A stretch of 64,000 bases of DNA from Cloacibacterium caeni (GCF_907163125.1 NZ_OU015319.1:1178001-1242000); one strand, 5' to 3'. Numbered from the stretch's first letter, positions 43,063 through 52,207 are shown. Translations and numbers: made by a program. Notes: generated by a model from the sequence alone, not told the origin.

Positions 43063-43614
43063 ATGAAATATTCAATTCTTATTGCTTTGTCAATGATTTC
43101 TGTTTCTACATTTGCTCAAGAGTCACCATTAACATTCAATAGAAATACAGAATTTAATTCTGGGTATTATAAATTTAACAACAGAAAAGAAACACTTTTA
43201 GAGAAACAAATTTTTGATATCGGAAAAATCAAGAATTTGAATTTTCAAAAAATTATTTTAAAAGACTCCAAAGACAATTCAAGTTTTTCTGTTTTAGGTA
43301 TTATGACTTTTTTTGAAACTTTTGATTCTATTTCTAAAAGAACCATCACTTTTGATAAAGAAGAAGTAAATTTATTTATTAATAACCTTCAAATATTGGA
43401 ACAAAAAACATCAAGTAAGCCTAGTACTGAAAGTAAATACAAATATTTGACTAAAAATTATTTAGAAGTTGGGAGCTCATTTAACGAAATTTCTAATTCT
43501 TGGACTTATTATATTAAATTACCAAATTCTTCCTCTCAAAATCCAATATTACTGGATAAAACAGAATTTAAAGAACTTTTAAATATTTTGAAAAAAATAG
43601 AAAAAGATTTATAA
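43063..43614 (+). CDS. Secreted protein of unknown function
   Basis: A 183-residue protein with a clear signal peptide (MKYSILIALSMISVSTFAQ) and no lipobox Cys, so probably periplasmic. The mature part is Lys/Ser/Asn-rich with no recognisable domain; the pattern of alternating strands and a C-terminal helix (EFKELLNILKKIEKDL) suggests a small alpha/beta fold. It stands alone after the M1 peptidase (55-bp gap) and ends at a hairpin terminator. Confidence 0.7.
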   Translation: MKYSILIALSMISVSTFAQESPLTFNRNTEFNSGYYKFNNRKETLLEKQIFDIGKIKNLNFQKIILKDSKDNSSFSVLGIMTFFETFDSISKRTITFDKEEVNLFINNLQILEQKTSSKPSTESKYKYLTKNYLEVGSSFNEISNSWTYYIKLPNSSSQNPILLDKTEFKELLNILKKIEKDL

Positions 43615-43619
43615 AAACT

Positions 43620-43641
43620 TTCGGCTCCTAACGGAGCCGAA
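43620..43641. terminator. Hairpin terminator, CCTAACGG type
   Basis: Perfect 9-bp stem TTCGGCTCC-taac-GGAGCCGAA, followed by CTTATTTCCTTTTTG. It lies 6 bp after the secreted-protein stop. Related in its loop to the hairpins at 3793-3857 and 43677. Confidence 0.7.
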
Positions 43642-43676
43642 CTTATTTCCTTTTTGCAAATTTTCTACAAACCTTC

Positions 43677-43691
43677 AATTCCTACGGAATT
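43677..43691. repeat. Short hairpin, CCTACGG type
   Basis: AATTCC-tac-GGAATT, a second hairpin of the same style 36 bp after the terminator, on the side of the convergent histidine kinase gene. Confidence 0.5.
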
Positions 43692-43710
43692 ATAAATTAG
43701 TACAATAAAC

Positions 43711-43738
43711 TCGGAACGCGAAACCCGAAACGCGAAAC
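43711..43738. repeat. Heptamer-period degenerate repeat, tract 6
   Basis: Units TCGGAAC, GCGAAAC, CCGAAAC, GCGAAAC in register. Unlike the other tracts it is GC-containing (GCGAAAC). It lies 8 bp after the stop of the histidine kinase (minus strand). Confidence 0.75.
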
Positions 43739-43745
43739 AAAAATT

Positions 43746-44897
43746 CTACGCTTTCAGCACAATTCTAAAAGTAGTTCCCTTTCCTACCTCAGATTCAGCG
43801 ATTTTGATGTCGCCATTGTGATATTCGTTGATGACTCGTTTTGCTAAAGACAAACCAAGCCCCCAACCTCTTTTTTTGGTAGAATAACCCGGTTTGAAAG
43901 CACTTCGCATTTGAGTATTGGTCATTCCAGAGCCAGAATCTTTTACGTCTATCAACACGTAATTATTTTTAGAATAAAGAGAAATTTCCAATTTTCCCTC
44001 TCCTTTCATGGCATCTACCGCATTTTTCACAAGGTTTTCGATCACCCAACTCATCAAAATTCTATTGTGAGGAATCAATATTTCTCTTGCGGGAACTTTG
44101 AGTTCAAAATTTACTTTTCTGGAAATTCTAGATTTCAGATAATCAAAGTTTTGTTGAAATGTTTCCTTTAAATTCAAATCATTAAGTTCTGGAACCGAAC
44201 CAATTTTCGAAAAACGTTCAGAAATGGTTTTTAAACGATTGATATCTTTATTGATTTCAAGTAAACCATCATCATTTCTATTGGCATCGAGTTTCATTAC
44301 TTCTACCCAACCAATCATAGAAGAAAGCGGAGTTCCGATTTGGTGTGCAGTTTCTTTAGCCAAACCAGCCCACAACATGGATTCATCTGATTTTTTGATG
44401 GTGCGCAAAAACCAAAAAGAAAACAGAAGATACAAACCGATGAACAAACCTAATGCATAAGGATAATAACGCAAATAATTGAGTAAATCTGAGTTATCAT
44501 AAAACACAAATTGGTTATTAAAATTGGGCAACTGAATTTCAAATGGAGGATATTTATCATCCATTTCAGCTATTTTTTGTTTCAGTTTTTCGGGATTGTT
44601 TAAGATTTCTTCATCGATATTTTTACTTTCAATCAGATTCCTGTTTTTATCAGTGATAATAATGGGAATGTCCTTATTTTCGTCGATAACATTGAGTGAT
44701 AAGTCATTCAATCGAGAATCTACGTTATTGTCTTGAAGATATTTTACAGCCGTTGCAAGCGATTTTATTCTGTCGGTTTCTTTTTTTCTAAGATGATTGA
44801 TTAAAAAATTAGAAGAAACAGCCAATCCTGCAACTATTATGGTTAATAGCACAAACACAAACCAGTTGTTTATCTTAGAAATAAAGTTGTTTCTCAA
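43746..44897 (-). CDS. Sensor histidine kinase
   Basis: A 383-residue membrane kinase. Helix 1 at ~12-32, a ~115-residue periplasmic sensor region, helix 2 at ~148-168, then the HisKA-type dimerisation helix with the phospho-acceptor His in AKETAHQIGTPLSSMIGW (~187). The ATPase domain has N box VIENLVKNAVDAM (~288), G1 DSGSGM and G2 RGWGLGLSLAKRVI. AHQIGTPLSS is the variant H-box seen in many Bacteroidota kinases. No response-regulator gene is adjacent, so it is an orphan; the NtrC-like regulator 2.5 kb away is one candidate partner. Confidence 0.9.
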   Translation of the reverse strand: MRNNFISKINNWFVFVLLTIIVAGLAVSSNFLINHLRKKETDRIKSLATAVKYLQDNNVDSRLNDLSLNVIDENKDIPIIITDKNRNLIESKNIDEEILNNPEKLKQKIAEMDDKYPPFEIQLPNFNNQFVFYDNSDLLNYLRYYPYALGLFIGLYLLFSFWFLRTIKKSDESMLWAGLAKETAHQIGTPLSSMIGWVEVMKLDANRNDDGLLEINKDINRLKTISERFSKIGSVPELNDLNLKETFQQNFDYLKSRISRKVNFELKVPAREILIPHNRILMSWVIENLVKNAVDAMKGEGKLEISLYSKNNYVLIDVKDSGSGMTNTQMRSAFKPGYSTKKRGWGLGLSLAKRVINEYHNGDIKIAESEVGKGTTFRIVLKA

Positions 44898-44922
44898 GAA
44901 TTTATAATTTAATTTTTTAGAA

Positions 44923-46272
44923 TTATTTCAAATGATTCAAAACTTTGTACAGCGCATCACTCATATCATTAGCCTGATAATTATTCATAATAATCGCAAA
45001 AACATATTTTTGACCAGATTGAGAAGTATGATAACCTGCAAAAGCTCTGCAATCTTTTATGCTACCGCTTTTCATTTTCATGCCATTTCCTTGCACTGGA
45101 AATCCTTCAAAATATTCAGCAAACCAAGGTTGTTTTTTCGCCCAAATCAAAGCTAAAACTTCAGCTCTTGTAGAAGCATAATTTTGCGGAGACAATCCAC
45201 TTCCATCTACAAAATTAATCATTCTTTCATCTATTCCACGCTGTTTCCAGAAATTTTTAAGGTATTTCATTCCAATTTCAAAAGATGAATTTCCTGTTTT
45301 TTCTTTAGCCATTGTTTTCACGAAAGTTTCACCGTAGAAATTGATGCTTTTTTTCAGAAACCAAAAGACCATTTTATCTAAAGTAGGCGACAAATATTCT
45401 AAAATCACTTTATTTTTAGGAAATGCTAAAGGATTTTGCCCTTCAATTAATCTTTCAGAATTGATGATCATTTTTCCGTTAAAAGCGATGTTTTGTTTCT
45501 TTAATTCTGCCACAATTTCTAGCGCCAATTGTTTTGGCGGATTAGGTGACGCTCCAGAAATCGTTATATTTTTTGCAGGAAGCGTTCCTGTAATATGCGC
45601 CACATTATTATATGGAGTAGTAAAAATAATACTTCTGTCCGAAGTTCCTTCCGTTCTTGCATCATTCACAAAATGTACACCTTCTAAATTGATATTGATA
45701 TTTTTAAAATCTTTACCAAAAGTATTGATGTCAAATTGGTTTTCTCGCCAATTTAAACCCCAAACTCCAGCTCCGTAATAATTCCCAATGTCATTATAAG
45801 GCCAACCTCCAGGAATTTTTTGAAAATCAAAGTACGTGTCATCTATCACTAAATCGCCAGGAATTTCTTTGATATTTCTGGACTTGAGTGTTTCTATGAT
45901 TTTTGAAATAAAATGTTCTGGTTTATAACCATCATAACGCCAACTTCCCAAAGTAGGATCTCCATTTGAAAAAATATACAGATTTTTATCTAAAGCGATT
46001 TGAGTTTTATATTGATAATTCTTTCCTAAAGTTTCCAAAGCCGCTGCTGCAGTAAAAATTTTCATGGTAGAAGCGGTAGACAATCCTTTGTTTCCTTGAT
46101 ATTCATAAACAAAGTTTCCGCTTTCATCTGCTACATAAAAAGAAAGATTCCCAGAATACATAGGAGAAGACGCCAAAAGTGACTGAACCGCTTTATCTAA
46201 ATTCTGTGTAACCGACTGTGAATAAAATATTTGCAAGCAAAAAACCGTTATAAAAGCAAAAAATTTCTTCAT
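44923..46272 (-). CDS. dacB: D-Ala-D-Ala carboxypeptidase/endopeptidase, PBP4 type
   Basis: A 449-residue class C penicillin-binding protein (S13 peptidase) that trims peptidoglycan side chains and cross-links. The start at 46272 gives a signal peptide (MKKFFAFITVFCLQIFYSQS); seven further codons upstream are also open. Active-site SxxK is in STASTMKIF (~69), SxN in DGSGLSPQN (~340) and the KTG box appears as KMKSGSIKD (KSG, ~397). The insertion domains typical of PBP4 (~90-260) are present. It ends 25 bp before the histidine kinase start on the same strand, so co-transcription is possible. Confidence 0.9.
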   Translation of the reverse strand: MKKFFAFITVFCLQIFYSQSVTQNLDKAVQSLLASSPMYSGNLSFYVADESGNFVYEYQGNKGLSTASTMKIFTAAAALETLGKNYQYKTQIALDKNLYIFSNGDPTLGSWRYDGYKPEHFISKIIETLKSRNIKEIPGDLVIDDTYFDFQKIPGGWPYNDIGNYYGAGVWGLNWRENQFDINTFGKDFKNININLEGVHFVNDARTEGTSDRSIIFTTPYNNVAHITGTLPAKNITISGASPNPPKQLALEIVAELKKQNIAFNGKMIINSERLIEGQNPLAFPKNKVILEYLSPTLDKMVFWFLKKSINFYGETFVKTMAKEKTGNSSFEIGMKYLKNFWKQRGIDERMINFVDGSGLSPQNYASTRAEVLALIWAKKQPWFAEYFEGFPVQGNGMKMKSGSIKDCRAFAGYHTSQSGQKYVFAIIMNNYQANDMSDALYKVLNHLK

Positions 46273-46293
46273 AAAGAATAATTGTTTTTTCAA

Positions 46294-46513
46294 ATATAAA
46301 GAAAATAAAATGGATTACTTCTTCCTAAATAATTAAAAAAACAAAGAAATAAATGATTTATTAGCAATGTCAATTTATTAAACAATTATTTAATTAACAA
46401 AATAAACGATGATTTTTATCAATTTTATATTAAAATTTTATTTTTTAACATTTTATTATCATTTATTTAGTATATATTTGCATCATAATTAACCGACTAA
46501 AATTTTTAAAATT
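46294..46513 (+). promoter_or_regulatory. AT-rich divergent promoter region
   Basis: About 220 bp of nearly pure A/T sequence between the divergent dacB and hypothetical genes. It holds one strong -7 box, TATATTTG at 46473-46480, with TTTT 18 bp upstream (46451-46454), 33 bases before the ATG at 46514. No other feature is visible. Confidence 0.55.
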
Positions 46514-46954
46514 ATGTCATACACATTTGTAGGGCTCTTCGGAAGCCAAGACCAATCAAAAGCAGTTTCTGAAAGTTTAGAAAAAAAAGGTTTCAAAGAC
46601 TCTGATTACATTGTTTACCTTACCCAAAGTAAGCCAGTAGAAAAATCTTTTTGGAGCAAACTTTTTACTAATGACATAGACCAAGAAGCTACTGCTGTAG
46701 ATTCTTTGATTACTAGTGTGGCGATTAATAATGATACTGAATTACAATTAGCAAAAGACGCTTTCAGAGAAAACAAAGTAGTCAATACTTATGAATTACC
46801 CGAAGTAGATTTTGCAGAAGCAGTAGATTTAGATTACATTAAAAAAGTAGTTGCCCTAAAAGCAAAAGCGCTTATTTACGCAATGCCAGAAATTAAAACT
46901 TCTAGCTCAGAGATGAGCACAGGAATAAATTCTGAAGTAAGTTCAAACACATAA
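46514..46954 (+). CDS. Hypothetical soluble protein, ferredoxin-like N-terminus
   Basis: A 146-residue cytosolic protein. The opening YTFVGLFGSQDQSKAVSESLEKKGFKDSDYIVYL has the beta-alpha-beta pattern of general-stress GSP17M-like N-terminal domains (a helix pairing to an ACT/ferredoxin-like strand). The middle (~50-110) is acidic, the end Ser/Thr-rich and probably disordered. The function is unknown. It has its own strong promoter and terminator, so it is a single-gene unit and may be highly expressed. Confidence 0.7.
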   Translation: MSYTFVGLFGSQDQSKAVSESLEKKGFKDSDYIVYLTQSKPVEKSFWSKLFTNDIDQEATAVDSLITSVAINNDTELQLAKDAFRENKVVNTYELPEVDFAEAVDLDYIKKVVALKAKALIYAMPEIKTSSSEMSTGINSEVSSNT

Positions 46955-46987
46955 TTCTTCATATCAAATTAATTTTTTCATACGAAG

Positions 46988-47016
46988 CCCGAAATTTATT
47001 TTCGGGTTTTCTTTTT
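46988..47016 (+). terminator. Terminator after the GSP17M-like gene
   Basis: Stem CCCGAAA (46988-46994) with TTTCGGG (47000-47006), followed by TTTTCTTTTT. Confidence 0.82.
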
Positions 47017-47028
47017 AGGAATTACAGT

Positions 47029-47056
47029 AAAGCTTTTTTTTTAAAGCTTTTTTTTT
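47029..47056. repeat. 14-bp tandem repeat in the relA promoter region
   Basis: AAAGCTTTTTTTTT occurs twice back to back (47029-47042 and 47043-47056). A -7-like TATTTTCG follows at 47058, so one T-run would lie between the -33 and -7 positions. The ATG of relA is at 47088. Confidence 0.6.
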
Positions 47057-47087
47057 GTATTTTCGTGATAATTAAAGAGGTTCAAAG

Positions 47088-49292
47088 ATGGTTTATGATT
47101 TAGAAAAAGAAAATAAAGAAATTCAGTATCGCTATAAAGATTTAATCTCTAATACATACAGAACTCTTGATGAAGAACAGAATAAACTCATCAGGAAAGC
47201 ATTTGATATTGCTTTAGACGCTCACAAAGACCAAAGAAGAAAAACGGGCGAACCTTACATCTATCACCCTATCGAAGTGGCAAAAATTGTTGCCAATGAA
47301 ATAGGTTTAGGAGCCACTTCTATCGCTTGTGCATTACTTCATGACGTGATTGAAGATTCTGAATATACTTATGAAGACATCAAGAAAATTTTTGGTCAAA
47401 AAATAGCAGATATTGTTAACGGATTGACTAAAATTTCGGTGATGAACCATCAAAACATCTCGGTTCAGTCTGAAAATTACAGAAAATTACTTTTAACTCT
47501 TTCCGAAGATTTCCGCGTGATTCTCATCAAAATTGCAGACAGATTGCACAATATGAGAACTCTTGAAAGCATGAGAGATGACAAACAAAAGAAAATCGCC
47601 TCAGAAACGGTTTACATTTACGCTCCTCTAGCTCATAGATTAGGACTTTATAACATAAAATCAGAACTTGAAGATTTATCTTTAAAATATAACAATCCAG
47701 ATGTTTATTATGACATTGCTAATAAATTAGAACTTGCCAAAGATAATCGCGAGAAATATGTAGAAGAGTTCAAAAAAGAAGTTTCGGAACAACTCAAAGA
47801 AGAGCATCTCAATTTTACCATCAAAGGACGAGCAAAAGCCATCAATTCTATTTATAGAAAAATGCTGAAGCAAAACGTACCTTTTGAAGAGGTTTTTGAC
47901 AATTACGCGATTAGAATTATTTATAAATCAGACGCTAAAAACGAAAAATTCATCGCTTGGAAAATCTATTCCATCGTTACCGATTTATACCACAGCAATC
48001 CGCAAAGAATGCGCGACTGGATTACCAATCCTCGTTCTACAGGTTACGAAAGTTTACATTTGACCGTTTTAGGTCCTGATAAAAAATGGATTGAAGTTCA
48101 AATTCGCTCCGAAAGAATGGACGAAATCGCTGAAAAAGGTGTTGCAGCGCATTATAAATACAAAGAAGGCTTCAAACAAAACAGCGACGATAGAAACTTC
48201 GAAAAGTGGGTTTCTCAGATTAGAGAAGTCATAGAACAACAACAAAACCTTTCCACCACAGAACTTTTGGATAATATTAAACTTAATCTTTATTCCAAAG
48301 AAGTTTTTGTTTTCACACCAAAAGGAGAAATTAAAATTTTACCAGTGGGTTCTACTGCTCTGGATTTTGCTTTTTCAGTTCACACCGATTTGGGAATGAA
48401 ATGTTTAGGTGCAAAAATCAATGGAAAACTCGTTCCTATTTCTTACGTTTTACAAAACGGCGACCAAATAGACATTCTTTCTTCTCAAAATCAAAAACCA
48501 AAGCAAGATTGGCTAGATATTGTTATCACGTCTAAAGCAAAATCCAGAATCAAAGCCGCGCTTAATTCCGAAAAAAATGGCCAAGTTGCAGAAGGAAAAG
48601 AAATTTTCCAAAGAAAATTAAGACACGCAAAACTTAACTTTTCCGAGGAAGAAGTGAATAATATTCAGAAATTTTTTAATCATAAAACTTCTCAAGATTT
48701 ATTTTTAAAATTCTACGATGGCACTTATGATACCACAGATTTAAAAAAATATGCCGATTCTAAAAGTGCGCTAAAAAACTTCTTCCAGAGATTTAGAAAA
48801 TCATCCAACATCAATACTGCTCACGAAGAAAGTCCAACCTCAGATTTAGACTTAATCGTTTTCGGTAAAGATGAAGAAAAACTGAATTACAGCTTCGCCA
48901 AATGTTGTACCGTAATTCCAGGTGATAAAATTTTTGGATTTATCACGATTTCAGACGGAATTAAAGTTCATAATGACAATTGTCCTAATGCGATTAACCT
49001 TAGAGCCAATTACGATTATAGAGTTATGCCTGCAAAATGGGTTAATGAACAACGTTACAGCAGCAGAGTGAGAATACAAATCGAAGGAATCGACAGAAAA
49101 GGATTGGTTAATGACATTACTGAAGTGATAAGTAATGCCATGAATATTGATATGAAAAGTATTTCTATCGAAAGTAATGACGGTATTTTCTTAGGAACCA
49201 TCACATTAGAAGTTAAAAACAAAAGCCAACTAGAAGAAACACTAAAACAACTCAGAAATGTACTGAGTGTAACCCAAGTAAAAAGAATATAA
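47088..49292 (+). CDS. RelA/SpoT-family (p)ppGpp synthetase/hydrolase
   Basis: A 734-residue bifunctional stringent-response enzyme. The HD hydrolase domain has HRRKTGEPYIYHPIEV-like and LLHDVIEDSEYT with the catalytic HD pair (~86), so hydrolysis is intact. The synthetase domain (~230-350) contains YESLHLTVLGPDKKWIEVQIRS. TGS (~400-460, VFTPKGEIKILPVGSTALDFAF), the zinc-finger-like region (CCTVIPGDKI) and a C-terminal ACT domain (~660-734) are all present. It sets ppGpp levels in response to starvation. NhaA starts 2 bases after its stop, so the two are one operon. Confidence 0.95.
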   Translation: MVYDLEKENKEIQYRYKDLISNTYRTLDEEQNKLIRKAFDIALDAHKDQRRKTGEPYIYHPIEVAKIVANEIGLGATSIACALLHDVIEDSEYTYEDIKKIFGQKIADIVNGLTKISVMNHQNISVQSENYRKLLLTLSEDFRVILIKIADRLHNMRTLESMRDDKQKKIASETVYIYAPLAHRLGLYNIKSELEDLSLKYNNPDVYYDIANKLELAKDNREKYVEEFKKEVSEQLKEEHLNFTIKGRAKAINSIYRKMLKQNVPFEEVFDNYAIRIIYKSDAKNEKFIAWKIYSIVTDLYHSNPQRMRDWITNPRSTGYESLHLTVLGPDKKWIEVQIRSERMDEIAEKGVAAHYKYKEGFKQNSDDRNFEKWVSQIREVIEQQQNLSTTELLDNIKLNLYSKEVFVFTPKGEIKILPVGSTALDFAFSVHTDLGMKCLGAKINGKLVPISYVLQNGDQIDILSSQNQKPKQDWLDIVITSKAKSRIKAALNSEKNGQVAEGKEIFQRKLRHAKLNFSEEEVNNIQKFFNHKTSQDLFLKFYDGTYDTTDLKKYADSKSALKNFFQRFRKSSNINTAHEESPTSDLDLIVFGKDEEKLNYSFAKCCTVIPGDKIFGFITISDGIKVHNDNCPNAINLRANYDYRVMPAKWVNEQRYSSRVRIQIEGIDRKGLVNDITEVISNAMNIDMKSISIESNDGIFLGTITLEVKNKSQLEETLKQLRNVLSVTQVKRI

Positions 49293-49294
49293 AT

Positions 49295-50467
49295 ATGCTG
49301 ATTACCAATTATTTTAGAAAATTTTTCCAAATTGCACAATCTTCAGGAAATTTATTGATTATCTGTGTCATCGTTTCATTAATGATTGCCAACTCTAGTT
49401 TAGGAGATGATTTTGAAAATCTGTTAAATTATCCAATTGGACCTTATTCTACAAGTCTTTGGATTAATGATGGTTTAATGGCCATTTTCTTCTTATTGGT
49501 AGGTTTAGAAATTAAACGTGAACTCATAGAAGGAGAACTTTCTAGCCTTAAAAACGCTTCTCTTCCTATTTTTGCAGCAATTGGCGGAATGCTGGTTCCT
49601 GCATTAATCTTCGTATTTTTTAACTACGGAACAGAATACCAAAATGGTTGGGGAATTCCTATGGCAACAGATATTGCCTTTTCTCTCGCTATTATTTCTA
49701 TGCTGGGGAAAAGAGTTCCAGCTTCTGTTAAAATTTTCCTTACTGCATTAGCTATTGTAGACGATTTGGGAGCAATTGTTGTGATTGCGATTTTTTATAC
49801 AGAGAAATTAGAATTCACTTATTTAGCTTTGAGTGGTGCCATTTTACTCCTTTTAATTCTTTTAAATTTTTTCAAAGTTAAAAAACATATTTTCTACATC
49901 ATTCCAGGATTATTTTTATGGCATTTTATGCATCACAGTGGCATTCATGCTACTATCGCAGGAGTTTTATTGGCATTTACCATTCCTACAAATGAAAGCA
50001 CTACAGAAATCTCGCCTTTAGAAAAATTAGAAGAAAAATTACACTTACCCGTTAATTATTTCATCATGCCGATTTTTGCATTAGCGAATACTAATATTCA
50101 GTTTAAAAGCGGAATGATAGAGGGATTATTTAGCAATTTCGGCTACGGAATTATTCTAGGTTTAGTTCTAGGAAAAGTAATAGGAATCAATCTTTTTTCC
50201 TTTATTGCCATCAAATTAAAGCTAAGCGATTTACCTAAAAAAAGCAATTGGTCTCAAATGATTGGTGCAGGTTTATTGGCAGGAATTGGTTTTACCATGT
50301 CTATTTTCATCGCGTTGCTATCTTACAAAGGACACACCGAAATACAAGACGAAGCTAAATTTGCGATTCTGGTAGCTTCTGCAATTTCTGGATTTTCTGG
50401 TTACTTTTTACTGAAACTTTCAGCTAAAAAGAAAATTTCGGTTTCCGATTATAAAGAAAATATTTAA
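49295..50467 (+). CDS. nhaA: Na+/H+ antiporter NhaA
   Basis: A 390-residue antiporter with about 12 membrane helices. Family marks: NDGLMAIFFLLVGLEIKRE (~50-68), GWGIPMATDIAFSLA (~118), TALAIVDDLGAIVVIA (~150, with the Asp pair of the ion-binding site) and GAGLLAGIGFTMSIFIA (~322). It expels Na+ in exchange for H+. It directly follows relA/spoT and ends at a bidirectional terminator. Coupling of a Na+ antiporter to the stringent-response gene is unusual, but the Na+-type pyrophosphatase HppA in this window suggests an active Na+ cycle. Confidence 0.95.
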   Translation: MLITNYFRKFFQIAQSSGNLLIICVIVSLMIANSSLGDDFENLLNYPIGPYSTSLWINDGLMAIFFLLVGLEIKRELIEGELSSLKNASLPIFAAIGGMLVPALIFVFFNYGTEYQNGWGIPMATDIAFSLAIISMLGKRVPASVKIFLTALAIVDDLGAIVVIAIFYTEKLEFTYLALSGAILLLLILLNFFKVKKHIFYIIPGLFLWHFMHHSGIHATIAGVLLAFTIPTNESTTEISPLEKLEEKLHLPVNYFIMPIFALANTNIQFKSGMIEGLFSNFGYGIILGLVLGKVIGINLFSFIAIKLKLSDLPKKSNWSQMIGAGLLAGIGFTMSIFIALLSYKGHTEIQDEAKFAILVASAISGFSGYFLLKLSAKKKISVSDYKENI

Positions 50468-50475
50468 GCATAAAA

Positions 50476-50505
50476 AAAGGGTTTCTAAAATTTAGAACCC
50501 CTTTT
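50476..50505. terminator. Bidirectional terminator
   Basis: Stem AAAGGGTTTCTAAA with TTTAGAACCCCTTT (one G-T wobble), flanked by A- and T-runs. It lies between the convergent nhaA and NADH:flavin oxidoreductase genes. Confidence 0.82.
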
Positions 50506-50509
50506 TATT

Positions 50510-51562
50510 TTAAGGCTTACCCCTTTCGTATTGTGGAGGGAAGAAACTTACTTGATTATTTTCCCAAGAGCTTTTTGCTACAAAATATGGATTTCTAAGA
50601 AGTTCTCTTGCTAACAAAATTACATCTGCTTCATCTTTTTGCAAAATTTCTTCCGCTTGAATTGCATTGGTAATCAAGCCTACTGCACCAGTTTTCACTT
50701 CTGCTTCTTGCTTTATTTGATGAGAAAAAGGAACTTGATAACCCGAAAAAACATTGATTTTAGCACCAGAAATATTTCCACCGCTAGAAACATCAATTAA
50801 ATCTACACCCTTTTCTTTCAAAATTTTAGAAAGCGCTACGGAATCTTCTACATTCCAACCGTTTTCAGCGTATTCTGTTGCAGAAATCCTCACAAACAAA
50901 GGAACATTGTTATTTAAAACTTCATTCACAGCTTCTACGATTTCTAGTAAAATTCTCGCTCTATTTTCTAAACTTCCGCCGTATTCATCTGTTCTTACAT
51001 TGCTTAAAGGAGATAAAAACTGAGAAATTAAATAACCATGTGCAGCATGAATCTCAATCACATCAAAACCTGCTTTCACACTTCTTACTGCAGCTTCTTT
51101 GAAAGCGTTTACCAATTCTGAAATTTCAGATTTTGTTAAAGCATGAGGTGTTCTTTCACCTTCTAGATAAGGAATTTCTGAAGGCGCAACCGTAATCCAT
51201 CCGTTTTCTTCTAAAGAAGTTTGTTTGCCATTCCAAGTAGAAGCTTTTCTACCAGCATGACCTAATTGAATCCCGATTTTGGTTTCTGTATTTTGATGGA
51301 TGAATTCTACGATTTTTTTCCATGCTTCAGCTTGTTCATCATTCCAAATTCCAGCACATTTATCCGTAATTCTACCTTCTGGAACTACACCAGTAGCTTC
51401 TGCAATGATTAATCCTACTCCACCAAAAGCGCGAGTGGCATAATGCACCAAGTGAAAATCATTCACTACGCCATTTTCTGCAGAATACATACACATAGGC
51501 GCCATGACTACTCTGTTTTTTATTTCTAAATTTCTAAACTTAATTGGGGTAAAAAGTTTCAT
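50510..51562 (-). CDS. NADH:flavin oxidoreductase, old yellow enzyme (YqjM-like)
   Basis: A 350-residue FMN-dependent ene-reductase of the OYE family. KNRVVMAPMCMYSAENG (~16-32) with the YqjM-type MCMY Cys, QLGHAGRKAS (~100), DVIEIHAAHGYLISQFLSPLSN (~164-185, H-x-x-H active-site pair) and a GGSLENRARIL segment. It reduces alkenes activated by a carbonyl, using NAD(P)H. No TAA/dimer oddities. TTG or ATG choice is not an issue (ATG at 51562); TAATATTG lies 5 bases upstream, a possible short leader. The gene converges on nhaA. Confidence 0.93.
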   Translation of the reverse strand: MKLFTPIKFRNLEIKNRVVMAPMCMYSAENGVVNDFHLVHYATRAFGGVGLIIAEATGVVPEGRITDKCAGIWNDEQAEAWKKIVEFIHQNTETKIGIQLGHAGRKASTWNGKQTSLEENGWITVAPSEIPYLEGERTPHALTKSEISELVNAFKEAAVRSVKAGFDVIEIHAAHGYLISQFLSPLSNVRTDEYGGSLENRARILLEIVEAVNEVLNNNVPLFVRISATEYAENGWNVEDSVALSKILKEKGVDLIDVSSGGNISGAKINVFSGYQVPFSHQIKQEAEVKTGAVGLITNAIQAEEILQKDEADVILLARELLRNPYFVAKSSWENNQVSFFPPQYERGKP

Positions 51563-51670
51563 ATTTACAATATTAATTTGAGCTCAAATTTATCATTTTT
51601 ACGCAGAAAATCACGATTAATTCTTTGGTTTCACAAAATTTTTGTAATTTTACTCTCCTATTTTTTTAAA

Positions 51671-52150
51671 ATGGAAAAAGAATTAAGAATTAAATTTTCT
51701 CAAATAGAAAGAAACGAACTTTCAGACATAGAGAAAACCCTTCATGAAGCAGCTATCAATGCTAGAAAAAACGCTTATGCTCCCTATTCTCATTTCAATG
51801 TAGGTTGCGCTGTTCTTCTGGAAAACGGAGAAATTGTTACAGGTAACAACCAAGAAAACGCAGCTTATCCTTCTGGTTTATGTGCAGAAAGAGTCACAGT
51901 TTTTAATATAGGTGCCAATTATCCGAACGTAAAAATTAAAAAATTATACGTTATTGGTGGACCTTCTAGAGAAGAGACTTTTACTACTCCTACTCCACCT
52001 TGTGGTGCATGTAGACAGAGTTTATTAGAATATGAGACAAAGCAAAATGAGCCGATAGAAATTTATTTTTCTGGAATTGATGGAGCGGTTTATAAATGTG
52101 ATTCGATTAAAGATTTACTTCCGTTCTCATTTGATGCTTCTTTTTTATAA
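51671..52150 (+). CDS. cdd: Cytidine deaminase
   Basis: A 159-residue zinc enzyme that converts cytidine and deoxycytidine to uridine and deoxyuridine. The zinc site is CAERVT (~77, Cys plus catalytic Glu) and PPCGACRQSL (~112, the Cys pair), the complete C-A-E/PCxxC motif of the homotetrameric type. The start is the ATG at 51671 (MEKELRIKF); the frame is open further upstream but the extension is AT-rich promoter DNA. Ends at a strong terminator. Single gene. Confidence 0.94.
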   Translation: MEKELRIKFSQIERNELSDIEKTLHEAAINARKNAYAPYSHFNVGCAVLLENGEIVTGNNQENAAYPSGLCAERVTVFNIGANYPNVKIKKLYVIGGPSREETFTTPTPPCGACRQSLLEYETKQNEPIEIYFSGIDGAVYKCDSIKDLLPFSFDASFL

Positions 52151-52155
52151 AATCT

Positions 52156-52190
52156 AAATAGAAAACCTTAGGGTTTTCTATTTTTTTTGA
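52156..52190 (+). terminator. Terminator after cdd
   Basis: Stem TAGAAAACC-ttag-GGTTTTCTA (52159-52180), extended by flanking A/T pairs, followed by an eight-T run. Confidence 0.85.
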
Positions 52191-52207
52191 AATATATAGA
52201 CCAAAAA

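Noticed and set aside
51578-51670. Longer cytidine deaminase with 31 extra residues
   Set aside because: The extension is AT-rich promoter-like sequence and not part of the family's N-terminus.
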